A stretch of DNA of 64,000 nt, from positions 5,952,001-6,016,000 of the forward strand of contig CM082597.2 of assembly GCA_040954595.2 (NCBI GenBank). Direction: 5' to 3'. Both the position numbers and the translations under genes were made by a program. The stretch comes from Balanoglossus misakiensis (Eukaryota > Hemichordata). A model generated the notes under the pieces. It saw only the letters and a program-made list of their open reading frames with translations, was not told where the DNA came from and made no database searches. Shown piece after piece: positions 37,001 through 50,833 of the stretch; the first letter of the stretch is position 1; each line of letters opens with the position of its first letter.

Positions 37001-40000
37001 CATGAGCTATAACCCATGGTTTTTATCAAAAAACCACCAAATTTTGCAATTTCGCGAAGTCGAAAAATTGACACTTCTGGATGATTTTCATGAGCTATAA
37101 CCCATGGTTTTTATCAAAAAACCACCAAATTTTGAAATTTCGCGAGGTCGAAAAATTGACATTTCTGGATGATTTTCATGAGCTATAACCCATGGTTTTT
37201 ATCGAAAAACCACCAAATTTTGAAATTTCGCGAGGTCGAAAAATTGACATTTCTGGATGATTTTCATGAGCTATAACCCATGGTTTTTATCTAAAAACGA
37301 CCAAAATTTGAAAATTCGCGAAGTCGAAAAATTGACACTTCTGGATGATTTTCATGAGCTATAACCCATGGTTTTTATCAAAAAACCACCAAATTTTGAA
37401 ATTTCGCGACGTCGAAAAATTGACATTTCTGGATGATTTTCATGAGCTATAACCCATGGTTTTTATCGAAAAACCACCAAATTTTGAAATTTCGCGAGGT
37501 CGAAAAATTGACATTTCTGGATGATTTTCATGAGCTATAACCCATGGTTTTTATCGAAAAACCACCAAATTTTGAAATTTCGCGAGGTCGAAAAATTGAC
37601 ATTTCTGGATGATTTTCATGAGCTATAACCCATGGTTTTTATCGAAAAACCACCAAATTTTGAAATTTCGCGAGGTCGAAAAATTGACATTTCTGGATGA
37701 TTTTCATGAGTTATAACCCATGGTTTTTATCGAAAAACCACCAAAATTTGAAAATTCGCGAAGTCGAAAAATTGATACTTCTGGATGATTTTCATGAGCT
37801 ATAACCCATGGTTTTTATCAAAAAACCACCAAATTTTGAAATTTCGCGAGGTCGAAAAATTGACACTTCTGGATGATTTTCATGAGCTATAACCCATGGT
37901 TTTTATCGAAAAACCACCAAATTTTGAAATTTCGCGAGGTCGAAAAATTGACATTTCTGGATGATTTTCATGAGCTATAACCCATGGTTTTTATCGAAAA
38001 ACCACTAAATTTTGAAATTTCGCGAGGTCGAAAAATTGACATTTCTGGATGATTTTCATGAGCTATAACCCATGGTTTTTATCGAAAAACCACCAAATTT
38101 TGAAATTTCGCGAGGTCGAAAAATTGACATTTCTGGATGATTTTCATGAGCTATAACCCATGGTTTTTATCTAAAAACGACCAAAATTTGAAAATTCGCG
38201 AAGTCGAAAAATTGACACTTCTGGATGATTTTCATGAGCTATAACCCATGGTTTTTATCAAAAAACCACCAAATTTTGAAATTTCGCGAGGTCGAAAAAT
38301 TGACATTTCTGGATGATTTTCATGAGCTATAACCCATGGTTTTTATCGAAAAACCACCAAATTTTGAAATTTCGCGAGGTCGAAAAATTGACATTTCTGG
38401 ATGATTTTCATGAGCTATAACCCATGGTTTTTATCGAAAAACCACCAAAATTTGAAAATTCGCGAAGTCGAAAAATTGACACTTCTGGATGATTTTCATG
38501 AGCTATAACCCATGGTTTTTATCAAAAAACCACCAAATTTTGCAATTTCGCGAAGTCGAAAAATTGACACTTCTGGATGATTTTCATGAGCTATAACCCA
38601 TGGTTTTTATCAAAAAACCACCAAATTTTGAAATTTCGCGAGGTCGAAAAATTGACATTTCTGGATGATTTTCATGAGCTATAACCCATGGTTTTTATCG
38701 AAAAACCACCAAATTTTGAAATTTCGCGAGGTCGAAAAATTGACATTTCTGGATGATTTTCATGAGCTATAACCCATGGTTTTTATCTAAAAACGACCAA
38801 AATTTGAAAATTCGCGAAGTCGAAAAATTGACACTTCTGGATGATTTTCATGAGCTATAACCCATGGTTTTTATCAAAAAACCACCAAATTTTGAAATTT
38901 CGCGACGTCGAAAAATTGACATTTCTGGATGATTTTCATGAGCTATAACCCATGGTTTTTATCGAAAAACCACCAAATTTTGAAATTTCGCGAGGTCGAA
39001 AAATTGACATTTCTGGATGATTTTCATGAGCTATAACCCATGGTTTTTATCGAAAAACCACCAAATTTTGAAATTTCGCGAGGTCGAAAAATTGACATTT
39101 CTGGATGATTTTCATGAGCTATAACCCATGGTTTTTATCAAAAAACCACCAAATTTTAAAATTTCGCGAGGTCGAAAAATTGACATTTCTGGATGATTTT
39201 CATGAGCTATAACCCATGGTTTTTATCAAAAAACCACCAAATTTTGAAATTTCGCGAGGTCGAAAAATTGACATTTCTGGATGATTTTCATGAGCTATAA
39301 CCCATGGTTTTTATCAAAAAACCACCAAATTTTGAAATTTCGCGAGGTCGAAAAATTGACATTTCTGGATGATTTCCATGAGCTATAACCCATGGTTTTT
39401 ATCAAAAAACCACCAAATTTTAAAATTTCGCGAGGTCGAAAAATTGACATTTCTGGATGATTTTCATGAGCTATAACCCACGGTTTTTATCAAAAAACCA
39501 CCAAATTTTGAAATTTCGCGAGGTCGAAAAATTGACATTTCTGGATGATTTTCATGAGCTATAACCCACGGTTTTTATCAAAAAACCACCAAATTTTGAA
39601 ATTTCGCGAGGTCGAAAAATTGACATTTCTGGATGATTTTCATGAGCTATAACCCATGGTTTTTATCAAAAAACCACCAAATTTTGAAATTTCGCGAGGT
39701 CGAAAAATTGACATTTCTGGATGATTTTCATGAGCTATAACCCATGGTTTTTATCGAAAAACCACCAAATTTTGAAATTTCGCGAGGTCGAAAAATTCAC
39801 ATTTCTGGATGATTTTCATGAGCTATAACCCATGGTTTTTATCGAAAAACCACTAAATTTTGAAATTTCGCGAGGTCGAAAAATTGACATTTCTGGATGA
39901 TTTTCATGAGCTATAACCCATGGTTTTTATCGAAAAACCACAAAATTTTGAAATTTCGAGAGGTCGAAAAATTGACATTTCTGGATGATTTTCATGATCT

Positions 40001-41254
40001 ATAACCCATGGTTTTTATCAAAAAACCACCAAATTTTGACATTTCGCGAGGTCGAAAAATTGACATTTCTGGATGATTTTCATGAGCTATAACCCATGGT
40101 TTTTATCGAAAAACCACCAAATTTTGAAATTTCGCGAGGTCGAAAAATTGACATTTCTGGATGATTTCCATGAGCTATAACCCATGGTTTTTATCAAAAA
40201 ACCACCAAATTTTAAAATTTCGCGAGGTCGAAAAATTGACATTTCTGGATGATTTTCATGAGCTATAACCCATGGTTTTTATCGAAAAACCACCAAATTT
40301 TGAAATTTCGCGAGGTCGAAAAATTGACATTTCTGGATGATTTTCATGAGCTATAACCCATGGTTTTTATCGAAAAACCACCAAAATTTGAAAATTATTG
40401 AAGTCGAAAAATTGACACTTCTGGATGATTTTCATGAGCTATAACCCATGGTTTTTATCGAAAAACCACCAAATTTTGAAATTTCGCGAGGTCGAAAAAT
40501 TGACATTTCTGGATGATTTTCATGAGCTATAACCCATGGTTTTTATCGAAAAACCACCAAATTTTGAAATTTCGCGAGGTCGAAAAATTGACATTTCTGG
40601 ATGATTTTCATGAGCTATAACCCATGGTTTTTATCGAAAAACCACCAAATTTTGAAATTTCGCGAGGTCGAAAAATTGACATTTCTGGATGATTTTCATG
40701 AGCTATAACCCATGGTTTTTATCGAAAAACCACCAAATTTTGAAATTTCGCGAGGTCGAAAAATTGACATTTCTGGATGATTTTCATGAGCTATAACCCA
40801 TGGTTTTTATCAAAAAACCACCAAATTTTGACATTTCTCGAGGTCGAAAAATTGACATTTCTGGATGATTTTCATGAGCTACAACCCATGGTTTTTATCA
40901 AAAAACCACCAAATTTTGAAATTTTGCGAAGACCAAAAAATTGACACTTCTGGATGATTTTCATGAGCTATAACCCATGGTTTTTATCAAAAAACCACCA
41001 AATTTTGAAATTTCGCGAGGTCGAAAAATTGACATTCCTGGATGATTTTCATGAGCTATAACCCATGGTTTTTATCAAAAAACCACCAAATTTTGAAATT
41101 TCGCGAGGTCGAAAAATTGACATTTCTGGATGATTTCCATGAGCTATAACCCATGGTTTTTATCAAAAAACCACCAAATTTTAAAATTTCGCGAGGTCGA
41201 AAAATTGACATTTCTGGATGATTTTCATGAGCTATAACCCATGGTTTTTATCGA
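24999..41254 (+). repeat. 88-bp satellite array, forward block 1
   Basis: About 185 head-to-tail monomers. The spacing of successive CCATGG sites is 88 bp (for example 26101 and 26189). The monomer runs GAGCTATAACCCATGG, a T/A-rich part with ACCACCAAATTTTGAAATTT, the CpG box CGCGAGGTCGAAAAATTG, and ACATTTCTGGATGATTTTCAT. Main variants: position 25 is G, A or T (TATCGAAAAA, TATCAAAAAA, TATCTAAAAA). A linked class carries AAAATTTGAAAATT, GAAGTC and GACACTTC together. Monomers at the left edge (to about 25.9 kb) are the most diverged, as usual at array borders. In block 1 the TATCTAAAAA monomers recur every 7, 10 or 14 units, showing higher-order organisation. No gene lies inside; 88 is not divisible by 3, so frames break within a few monomers. 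Confidence 0.97.
36510..39136 (+). repeat. Higher-order duplication, 17-monomer offset
   Basis: Marker variants repeat with an offset of exactly 1,496 bp (17 x 88): TATCTAAAAA at 36672 and 38168, TTTTGCAATT at 37044 and 38540, CGACGTCG near 37409 and 38905. The matching stretch is about 13 monomers (roughly 36510-37640 and 38010-39136); outside it the variants no longer agree. Limits are approximate. Confidence 0.75.
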
Positions 41255-41901
41255 TTATCACATACATAGCTCCGCATATACCACAGTATGACGTCAGACG
41301 TAGGTAAATTTGCACCAAGCGTTATTGTAATACCCATCCCTCTGACGTCACCAAACGGAACTATTTTAAACTTGTAAACAAAGTCCCCTTAGGGCGACAA
41401 AATTCAGTGCAATTGTTGGTTTTATTTCGATATTAAAAAATAAGCAAAGATAAATAAAATGTTTCATATGTGTAAATATGGACGATCGACGATTAGTTTT
41501 ACCTGTGTACATTTTTATCGCACCAACCGGCACCAAAACTGTCGCGAGGTCGTCAGTGCTGAGCCAATGTCGTCGCGTTGTCGAACGAGCGACAGGTACA
41601 AAACTGAGTATTCGCAAAAATTTTGATGCGACGATTAGAGCAAAACGGTCTAGTCATGAAGCAAAAGGCATAAGAAAGGTTTCCTGCTCCAGTGAAACCT
41701 TGACGGACGATGAAATCCTGCTGACGCACGACAGACGGGTCCTCGCCAAAACCAGAATCGTCCAGGTCGTGACCTGAGTCACCTGACAGATACACCGCAT
41801 AACATCGATCTTCAATTTTGCACAAAATAGTTCCAAATTTTATCGCAACCACAAAGAGATTTATTTGAAAATCAAAATTAGCGGATCTATGTATGTGATA
41901 A
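41255..41901. mobile_element. Inverted-repeat insertion inside the satellite
   Basis: The only unrelated DNA within the array. TTATCACATACATAGCTCCGC (41255-41275) is matched by its reverse complement with one mismatch at 41881-41901, bounding 647 bp. Inside, GACGTCA words occur near 41291 and 41344, followed by an open frame on the plus strand (41478-41777, 99 residues, basic, with RRVVERATGTKLSIRKNF). I recognise no domain in it, nor in the overlapping minus-strand frame, and neither has splice or promoter evidence. It is probably a non-autonomous DNA transposon that landed in a monomer: satellite breaks at TTTTTATCGA and resumes at AAAAAACCACC after 42068. Confidence 0.65.
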
Positions 41902-41903
41902 AC

Positions 41904-42068
41904 ATATAATTCCCCCGTATTCCTCACTCGTGTACTGCGTCGCGAACTCGTGATTCCCCGTATAGCTGTATCCCTCCTCGCCTGCGGCTCGGAGGGATAC
42001 GGCCGCTATACGGGGAATCACTCGTCCGCGACGCAGGCACACTCGTTCGAAATACGGGGGAATTATAT
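41904..42068. repeat. GC-rich long palindrome next to the insertion
   Basis: ATATAATTCCCCCGTATT at the left and AATACGGGGGAATTATAT at the right are exact complements, and the symmetry goes on inwards through GCGTCGCG/CGCGACGC, GATTCCCCGTATAGC/GCTATACGGGGAATC and TATCCCTCC/GGAGGGATA. The arms are about 70 nt with mismatches and the loop is very small. It begins 3 bp after the insertion at 41255-41901 and is flanked by TATA on both sides, so it could be a second nested foldback element. Much richer in GC and CpG than anything else in the array. Confidence 0.7.
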
Positions 42069-45000
42069 ATAAAAAACCACCAAATTTTGAAATTTCGCGA
42101 GGTCGAAAAATTGACATTTCTGGATGATTTTCATGAGCTATAACCCATGGTTTTTATCGAAAAACCACCAAAATTTGAAAATTATTGAAGTCGAAAAATT
42201 GACACTTCTGGATGATTTTCATGAGCTATAACCCATGGTTTTTATCGAAAAACCACCAAATTTTGAAATTTCGCGTGGTCGAAAAATTGACATTTCTGGA
42301 TGATTTTCATGAGCTATAACCCATGGTTTTTATTGAAAAACCACCAAATTTTGAAATTTCGCGAGGTCGAAAAATTGACATTTCTGGATTATTTTCATGA
42401 GCTATAACCCATGGTTTTTATCGAAAAACCACCAAATTTTGAAATTTCGCGAGGTCGAAAAATTGACATTTCTGGATGATTTTCATGAGCTATAACCCAT
42501 GGTTTTTATCGAAAAACCACCAAATTTTGAAATTTCGCGAGGTCGAAAAATTGACATTTCTGGATGATTTTCATGAGCTATAACCCATGGTTTTTATCAA
42601 AAAACCACCAAATTTTGACATTTCTCGAGGTCGAAAAATTGACATTTCTGGATGATTTTCATGAGCTACAACCCATGGTTTTTATCAAAAAACCACCAAA
42701 TTTTGAAATTTTGCGAAGACCAAAAAATTGACACTTCTGGATGATTTTCATGAGCTATAACCCATGGTTTTTATCAAAAAACCACCAAATTTTGAAATTT
42801 CGCGAGGTCGAAAAATTGACATTCCTGGATGATTTTCATGAGCTATAACCCATGGTTTTTATCGAAAAACCACCAAATTTTGAAATTTCGCGAGGTCGAA
42901 AAAGGTCGAAAAATTGACATTTCTGGATGATTTTCATGAGCTATAACCCATGGTTTTTATCGAAAAACCACCAAAATTTGAAAATTATCGAAGTCGAAAA
43001 ATTGACACTTCTGGATGATTTTCATGAGCTATAACCCATGGTTTTTATCAAAAAACCACCAAATTTTGAAATTTCGCGAGGTCGAAAAATTGACATTTCT
43101 GGATGATTTTCATGAGCTATAACCCATGGTTTTTATCAAAAAAACACCAAATTTTAAAATTTCGCGAGGTCGAAAAATTGACATTTCTGGATGATTTTCA
43201 TGAGCTATAACCCATGGTTTTTATCGAAAAACCACCAAATTTTGAAATTTCGCGAGGTCGAAAAATTGACATTTCTGGATGATTTTCATGAGCTATAACC
43301 CATGGTTTTTATCGAAAAACCACCAAATTTTGAAATTTCGCGAGGTCGAAAAATTGACATTTCTGGATGATTTTCATGAGCTATAACCCATGGTTTTTAT
43401 CGAAAAACCACCAAAATTTGAAATTTCGCGAGGTCGAAAAATTGACATTTCTGGATGATTTTCATGAGCTATAACCCATGGTTTTTATCGAAAAACCACC
43501 AAAATTTGAAAATTATCGAAGTCGAAAAATTGACACTTCTGGATGATTTTCATGAGCTATAACCCATGGTTTTTATCAAAAAACCACCAAATTTTGAAAT
43601 TTCGCGAGGTCGAAAAATTGACATTTCTGGATGATTTTCATGAGCTATAACCCATGGTTTTTATCGAAAAACCACTAAATTTTGAAATTTCGCGAGGTCG
43701 AAAAATTGACATTTCTGGATGATATTCATGAGCTATAACCCATGGTTTTTATCGAAAAACCACTAAATTTTGAAATTTCGCGAGGTCGAAAAATTGACAT
43801 TTCTGGATGATTTTCATGAGCTATAACCCATGGTTTTTATCGAAAAACCACCAAATTTTGAAATTTCGCGAGGTCGAAAAATTGACATTTCTGGATGATT
43901 TTCATGAGCTATAACCCATGGTTTTTATCAAAAAACCACCAAATTTTGACATTTCGCGAGGTCGAAAAATTGACATTTCTGGATGATATTCATGAGCTAT
44001 AACCCATGGTTTTAATCAAAAAACCACCAAATTTTGAAATTTCGCGAGGTCGAAAAATTGACATTTCTGGATGATTTCCATGAGCTATAACCCATGGTTT
44101 TATCAAAAAACCACCAAATTTTAAAATTTCGCGAGGTCGAAAAATTGACATTTCTGGATGATTTTCATGAGCTATAACCCATGGATTTTATCAAAAAACC
44201 ACCAAATTTTGACATTTCGCGAGGTCGAAAAATTGACATTTCTGGATGATTTTCATGAGCTATAACCCATGGTTTTTATCAAAAAACCACCAAATTTTGA
44301 AATTTCGCGAGGTCGAAAAATTGACATTTCCGGATGATTTCCATGAGCTATAACCCATGGTTTTTATCAAAAAAACACCAAATTTTAAAATTTCGCGAGG
44401 TCGATAAATTGACATTTCTGGATGATTTTCATGAGCTATAACCCATGGTTTTTATCGAAAAACCACCAAATTTTGAAATTTCGCGAGGTCGAAAAATTGA
44501 CATTTCTGGATGATTTTCATGAGCTATAACCCATGGTTTTTATCGAAAAACCACCAAAATTTGAAAATTATCGAAGTCGAAAAATTGACACTTCTGGATG
44601 ATTTTCATGAGCTATAACCCATGGTTTTTATCAAAAAACCACCAAATTTTGAAATTTCGCGAGGTCGAAAAATTGACATTTCTGGATGATTTCCATGAGC
44701 TATAACCCATGGTTTTTATCAAAAAACCACCAAATTTTAAAATTTCGCGAGGTCGAAAAATTGACATTTCTGGATGATTTTCATGAGCTATAACCCATGG
44801 TTTTTATCGAAAAACCACCAAATTTTGAAATTTCGCGAGGTCGAAAAATTGACATTTCTGGATGATTTTCATGAGCTATAACCCATGGTTTTTATCGAAA
44901 AACCACCAAAATTTGAAAATTATTGAAGTCGAAAAATTGACACTCTTGTATGATTTTCATGAGCTATAACCCATGGTTTTTATCGAAAAACCACCAAATT

Positions 45001-46394
45001 TTGAAATTTCGCGTGGTCGAAAAATTGACATTTCTGGATGATTTTCATGAGCTATAACCCATGGTTTTTATTGAAAAACCACCAAATTTTGAAATTTCGC
45101 GAGGTCGAAAAATTGACATTTCTGGATTATTTTCATGAGCTATAACCCATGGTTTTTATCGAAAAACCACCAAATTTTGAAATTTCGCGAGGTCGAAAAA
45201 TTGACATTTCTGGATGATTTTCATGAGCTATAACCCATGGTTTTTATCGAAAAACCACCAAATTTTGAAATTTCGCGAGGTCGAAAAATTGACATTTCTG
45301 GATGATTTTCATGAGCTATAACCCATGGTTTTTATCAAAAAACCACCAAATTTTGACATTTCTCGAGGTCGAAAAATTGACATTTCTGGATGATTTTCAT
45401 GAGCTACAACCCATGGTTTTTATCAAAAAACCACCAAATTTTGAAATTTTGCGAAGACCAAAAAATTGACACTTCTGGATGATTTTCATGAGCTATAACC
45501 CATGGTTTTTATCAAAAAACCACCAAATTTTGAAATTTCGCGAGGTCGAAAAATTGACATTCCTGGATGATTTTCATGAGCTATAACCCATGGTTTTTAT
45601 CGAAAAACCACCAAATTTTGAAATTTCGCGAGGTCGAAAAATTGACATTTCTGGATGATTTTCATGAGCTATAACCCATGGTTTTTATCGAAAAACCACC
45701 AAATTTTGAAATTTCGCGAGGTCGAAAAATTGACATTTCTGGATGATTTTCATGAGCTATAACCCATGGTTTTTATCGAAAAACCACCAAAATTTGAAAA
45801 TTATCGAAGTCGAAAAATTGACACTTCTGGATGATTTTCATGAGCTATAACCCATGGTTTTTATCAAAAAACCACCAAATTTTGAAATTTCGCGAGGTCG
45901 AAAAATTGACATTTCTGGATGATTTTCATGAGCTATAACCCATGGTTTTTATCAAAAAAACACCAAATTTTAAAATTTCGCGAGGTCGAAAAATTGACAT
46001 TTCTGGATGATTTTCATGAGCTATAACCCATGGTTTTTATCGAAAAACCACCAAATTTTGAAATTTCGCGAGGTCGAAAAATTGACATTTCTGGATGATT
46101 TTCATGAGCTATAACCCATGGTTTTTATCGAAAAACCACCAAATTTTGAAATTTCGCGAGGTCGAAAAATTGACATTTCTGGATGATTTTCATGAGCTAT
46201 AACCCATGGTTTTTATCGAAAAACCACCAAAATTTGAAATTTCGCGAGGTCGAAAAATTGACATTTCTGGATGATTTTCATGAGCTATAACCCATGGTTT
46301 TTATCGAAAAACCACCAAAATTTGAAAATTATCGAAGTCGAAAAATTGACACTTCTGGATGATTTTCATGAGCTATAACCCATGGTTTTTATCA

Positions 46395-49300
46395 AAAAAC
46401 CACCAAATTTTGAAATTTCGCGAGGTCGAAAAATTGACATTTCTGGATGATTTTCATGAGCTATAACCCATGGTTTTTATCGAAAAACCACTAAATTTTG
46501 AAATTTCGCGAGGTCGAAAAATTGACATTTCTGGATGATATTCATGAGCTATAACCCATGGTTTTTATCGAAAAACCACTAAATTTTGAAATTTCGCGAG
46601 GTCGAAAAATTGACATTTCTGGATGATTTTCATGAGCTATAACCCATGGTTTTTATCGAAAAACCACCAAATTTTGAAATTTCGCGAGGTCGAAAAATTG
46701 ACATTTCTGGATGATTTTCATGAGCTATAACCCATGGTTTTTATCAAAAAACCACCAAATTTTGACATTTCGCGAGGTCGAAAAATTGACATTTCTGGAT
46801 GATATTCATGAGCTATAACCCATGGTTTTAATTAAAAAAACCACCAAATTTTGAAATTTCGCGAGGTCGAAAAATTGACATTTCTGGATGATTTCCATGA
46901 GCTATAACCCATGGTTTTTATCAAAAAACCACCAAATTTTAAAATTTCGCGAGGTCGAAAAATTGACATTTCTGGATGATTTTCATGAGCTATAACCCAT
47001 GGTTTTTATCAAAAAACCACCAAATTTTGACATTTCGCGAAGTCGAAAAATTGACATTTCTGGATGATTTTCATGAGCTATAACCCATGGTTTTTATCAA
47101 AACACCACCAAATTTTGAAATTTCGCGAGGTCGAAAAATTGACATTTCCGGATGATTTCCATGAGCTATAACCCATGGTTTTATCAAAAAAACACCAAAT
47201 TTTAAAATTTCGCGAGGTCGATAAATTGACATTTCTGGATGATTTTCATGAGCTATAACCCATGGTTTTTATCGAAAAACCACCAAATTTTGAAATTTCG
47301 CGAGGTCGAAAAATTGACATTTCTGGATGATTTTCATGAGCTATAACCCATGGTTTTTATCGAAAAACCACCAAAATTTGAAAATTATCGAAGTCGAAAA
47401 ATTGACACTTCTGGATGATTTTCATGAGCTATAACCCATGGTTTTTATCAAAAAACCACCAAATTTTGAAATTTCGCGAGGTCGAAAAATTGACATTTCT
47501 GGATGATTTTCATGAGCTATAACCCATGGTTTTTATCGAAAAACCACTAAATTTTGAAATTTCGCGAGGTCGAAAAATTGACATTTCTGGATGATTTTCA
47601 TGAGCTATAACCAATGGTTTTTATCGAAAAACCACTAAATTTTGAAATTTCGCGAGGTCGAAAAATTGACATTTCTGGATGATTTTCATGAGCTATAACC
47701 CATGGTTTTTATCGAAAAACCACCAAATTTTGAAATTTCGCGAGGTCGAAAAATTGACATTTCTGGATGATTTTCATGAGCTATAACCCATGGTTTTTAT
47801 CAAAAAACCACCAAATTTTAAAATTTCGCGAGGTCGAAAAATTGTCATTTCTGGATGATTTTCATGAGCTATAACCCATGGTTTTTATCGAAAAACCACC
47901 AAAATTTGAAAATTATCGAAGTCGAAAAATTGACACTTCTGGATGATTTTCATGAGCTATAACCCATGGTTTTTATCAAAAAACCACCAAATTTTGAAAT
48001 TTCGCGAGGTCGAAAAATTGACATTTCTGGATGATTTTCATGAGCTATAACCCATGGTTTTTATCGAAAAACCACCAAATTTTGAAATTTCGCGAGGTCG
48101 AAAAATTGACATTTCTGGATGATTTTCATGAGCTATAACCCATGGTTTTTATCGAAAAACCACCAAATTTTGAAATTTCGCGAGGTCGAAAAATTGACAT
48201 TTCTGGATGATTTTCATGAGCTATAACCCATGGTTTTTATCGAAAAACCACTAAATTTTGAAATTTCGCGAGGTCGAAAAATTGACATTTCTGGATGATT
48301 TTCATGAGCTATAACACATGGTTTTTATCGAAAAACCACCAAATTTTGAAATTTCGCGAGGTCGAAAAATTGACATTTCTGGATGATTTCCATGAGCTAT
48401 AACCCATGGTTTTTATCAAAAAACCACCAAATTTTAAAATTTCGCGAGGTCGAAAAATTGACATTTCTGGATGATTTTCATGAGCTATAACCCATGGTTT
48501 TTATCGAAAAACCACCAAATTTTGAAATTTCGCGAGGTCGAAAAATTGACATTTCTGGATGATTTTCATGAGCTATAACCCATGGTTTTTATCGAAAAAC
48601 CACCAAATTTTGAAATTTCGCGAGGTCGAAAAATTGACATTTCTGGATGATTTTCATGAGCTATAACCCATGGTTTTTATCGAAAAACCACTAAATTTTG
48701 AAATTTCGCGAGGTCGAAAAATTGACATTTCTGGATGATATTCATGAGCTATAACCCATGGTTTTTATCGAAAAACCACTAAATTTTGAAATTTCGCGAG
48801 GTCGAAAAATTGACATTTCTGGATGATTTTCATGAGCTATAACCCATGGTTTTTATCGAAAAACCACCAAATTTTGAAATTTCGCGAGGTCGAAAAATTG
48901 ACATTTCTGGATGATTTTCATGAGCTATAACCCATGGTTTTTATCAAAAAACCACCAAATTTTGACATTTCGCGAGGTCGAAAAATTGACATTTCTGGAT
49001 GATATTCATGAGCTATAACCCATGGTTTTAATTAAAAAAACCACCAAATTTTGAAATTTCGCGAGGTCGAAAAATTGACATTTCTGGATGATTTCCATGA
49101 GCTATAACCCATGGTTTTTATCAAAAAACCACCAAATTTTAAAATTTCGCGAGGTCGAAAAATTGACATTTCTGGATGATTTTCATGAGCTATAACCCAT
49201 GGTTTTTATCAAAAAACCACCAAATTTTGACATTTCGCGAAGTCGAAAAATTGACATTTCTGGATGATTTTCATGAGCTATAACCCATGGTTTTTATCAA

Positions 49301-50833
49301 AACACCACCAAATTTTGAAATTTCGCGAGGTCGAAAAATTGACATTTCCGGATGATTTCCATGAGCTATAACCCATGGTTTTATCAAAAAAACACCAAAT
49401 TTTAAAATTTCGCGAGGTCGATAAATTGACATTTCTGGATGATTTTCATGAGCTATAACCCATGGTTTTTATCGAAAAACCACCAAATTTTGAAATTTCG
49501 CGAGGTCGAAAAATTGACATTTCTGGATGATTTTCATGAGCTATAACCCATGGTTTTTATCGAAAAACCACCAAAATTTGAAAATTATCGAAGTCGAAAA
49601 ATTGACACTTCTGGATGATTTTCATGAGCTATAACCCATGGTTTTTATCAAAAAACCACCAAATTTTGAAATTTCGCGAGGTCGAAAAATTGACATTTCT
49701 GGATGATTTTCATGAGCTATAACCCATGGTTTTTATCGAAAAACCACTAAATTTTGAAATTTCGCGAGGTCGAAAAATTGACATTTCTGGATGATTTTCA
49801 TGAGCTATAACCCATGGTTTTTATCGAAAAACCACTAAATTTTGAAATTTCGCGAGGTCGAAAAATTGACATTTCTGGATGATTTTCATGAGCTATAACC
49901 CATGGTTTTTATCGAAAAACCACCAAATTTTGAAATTTCGCGAGGTCGAAAAATTGACATTTCTGGATGATTTTCATGAGCTATAACCCATGGTTTTTAT
50001 CAAAAAACCACCAAATTTTAAAATTTCGCGAGGTCGAAAAATTGTCATTTCTGGATGATTTTCATGAGCTATAACCCATGGTTTTTATCGAAAAACCACC
50101 AAAATTTGAAAATTATCGAAGTCGAAAAATTGACACTTCTGGATGATTTTCATGAGCTATAACCCATGGTTTTTATCAAAAAACCACCAAATTTTGAAAT
50201 TTCGCGAGGTCGAAAAATTGACATTTCTGGATGATTTTCATGAGCTATAACCCATGGTTTTTATCGAAAAACCACCAAATTTTGAAATTTCGCGAGGTCG
50301 AAAAATTGACATTTCTGGATGATTTTCATGAGCTATAACCCATGGTTTTTATCGAAAAACCACCAAATTTTGAAATTTCGCGAGGTCGAAAAATTGACAT
50401 TTCTGGATGATTTTCATGAGCTATAACCCATGGTTTTTATCGAAAAACCACTAAATTTTGAAATTTCGCGAGGTCGAAAAATTGACATTTCTGGATGATT
50501 TTCATGAGCTATAACACATGGTTTTTATCGAAAAACCACCAAATTTTGAAATTTCGCGAGGTCGAAAAATTGACATTTCTGGATGATTTCCATGAGCTAT
50601 AACCCATGGTTTTTATCAAAAAACCACCAAATTTTAAAATTTCGCGAGGTCGAAAAATTGACATTTCTGGATGATTTTCATGAGCTATAACCCATGGTTT
50701 TTATCGAAAAACCACCAAATTTTGAAATTTCGCGAGGTCGAAAAATTGACATTTCTGGATGATTTTCATGAGCTATAACCCATGGTTTTTATCGAAAAAC
50801 CACCAAATTTTGAAATTTCGCGAGGTCGAAAAA
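46395..50833 (+). repeat. 2,200-bp (25-monomer) higher-order repeat, two near-identical copies
   Basis: Everything from about 46395 to 48633 recurs 2,200 bp further on (48595-50833). Rare markers all shift by exactly 2,200: GGTTTTAATTAAAAAAACC (46824/49024), TTATCAAAAAAACACC (47181/49381), ATTGTCATTT (47841/50041) and ATAACACATGG (about 48311/50511). The only difference I noticed is CCAATGG at about 47611 against CCCATGG at 49811. A third, less similar copy sits 2,816 bp (32 monomers) to the left (TTTTAATCAAAAAACC near 44008). Confidence 0.85.
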
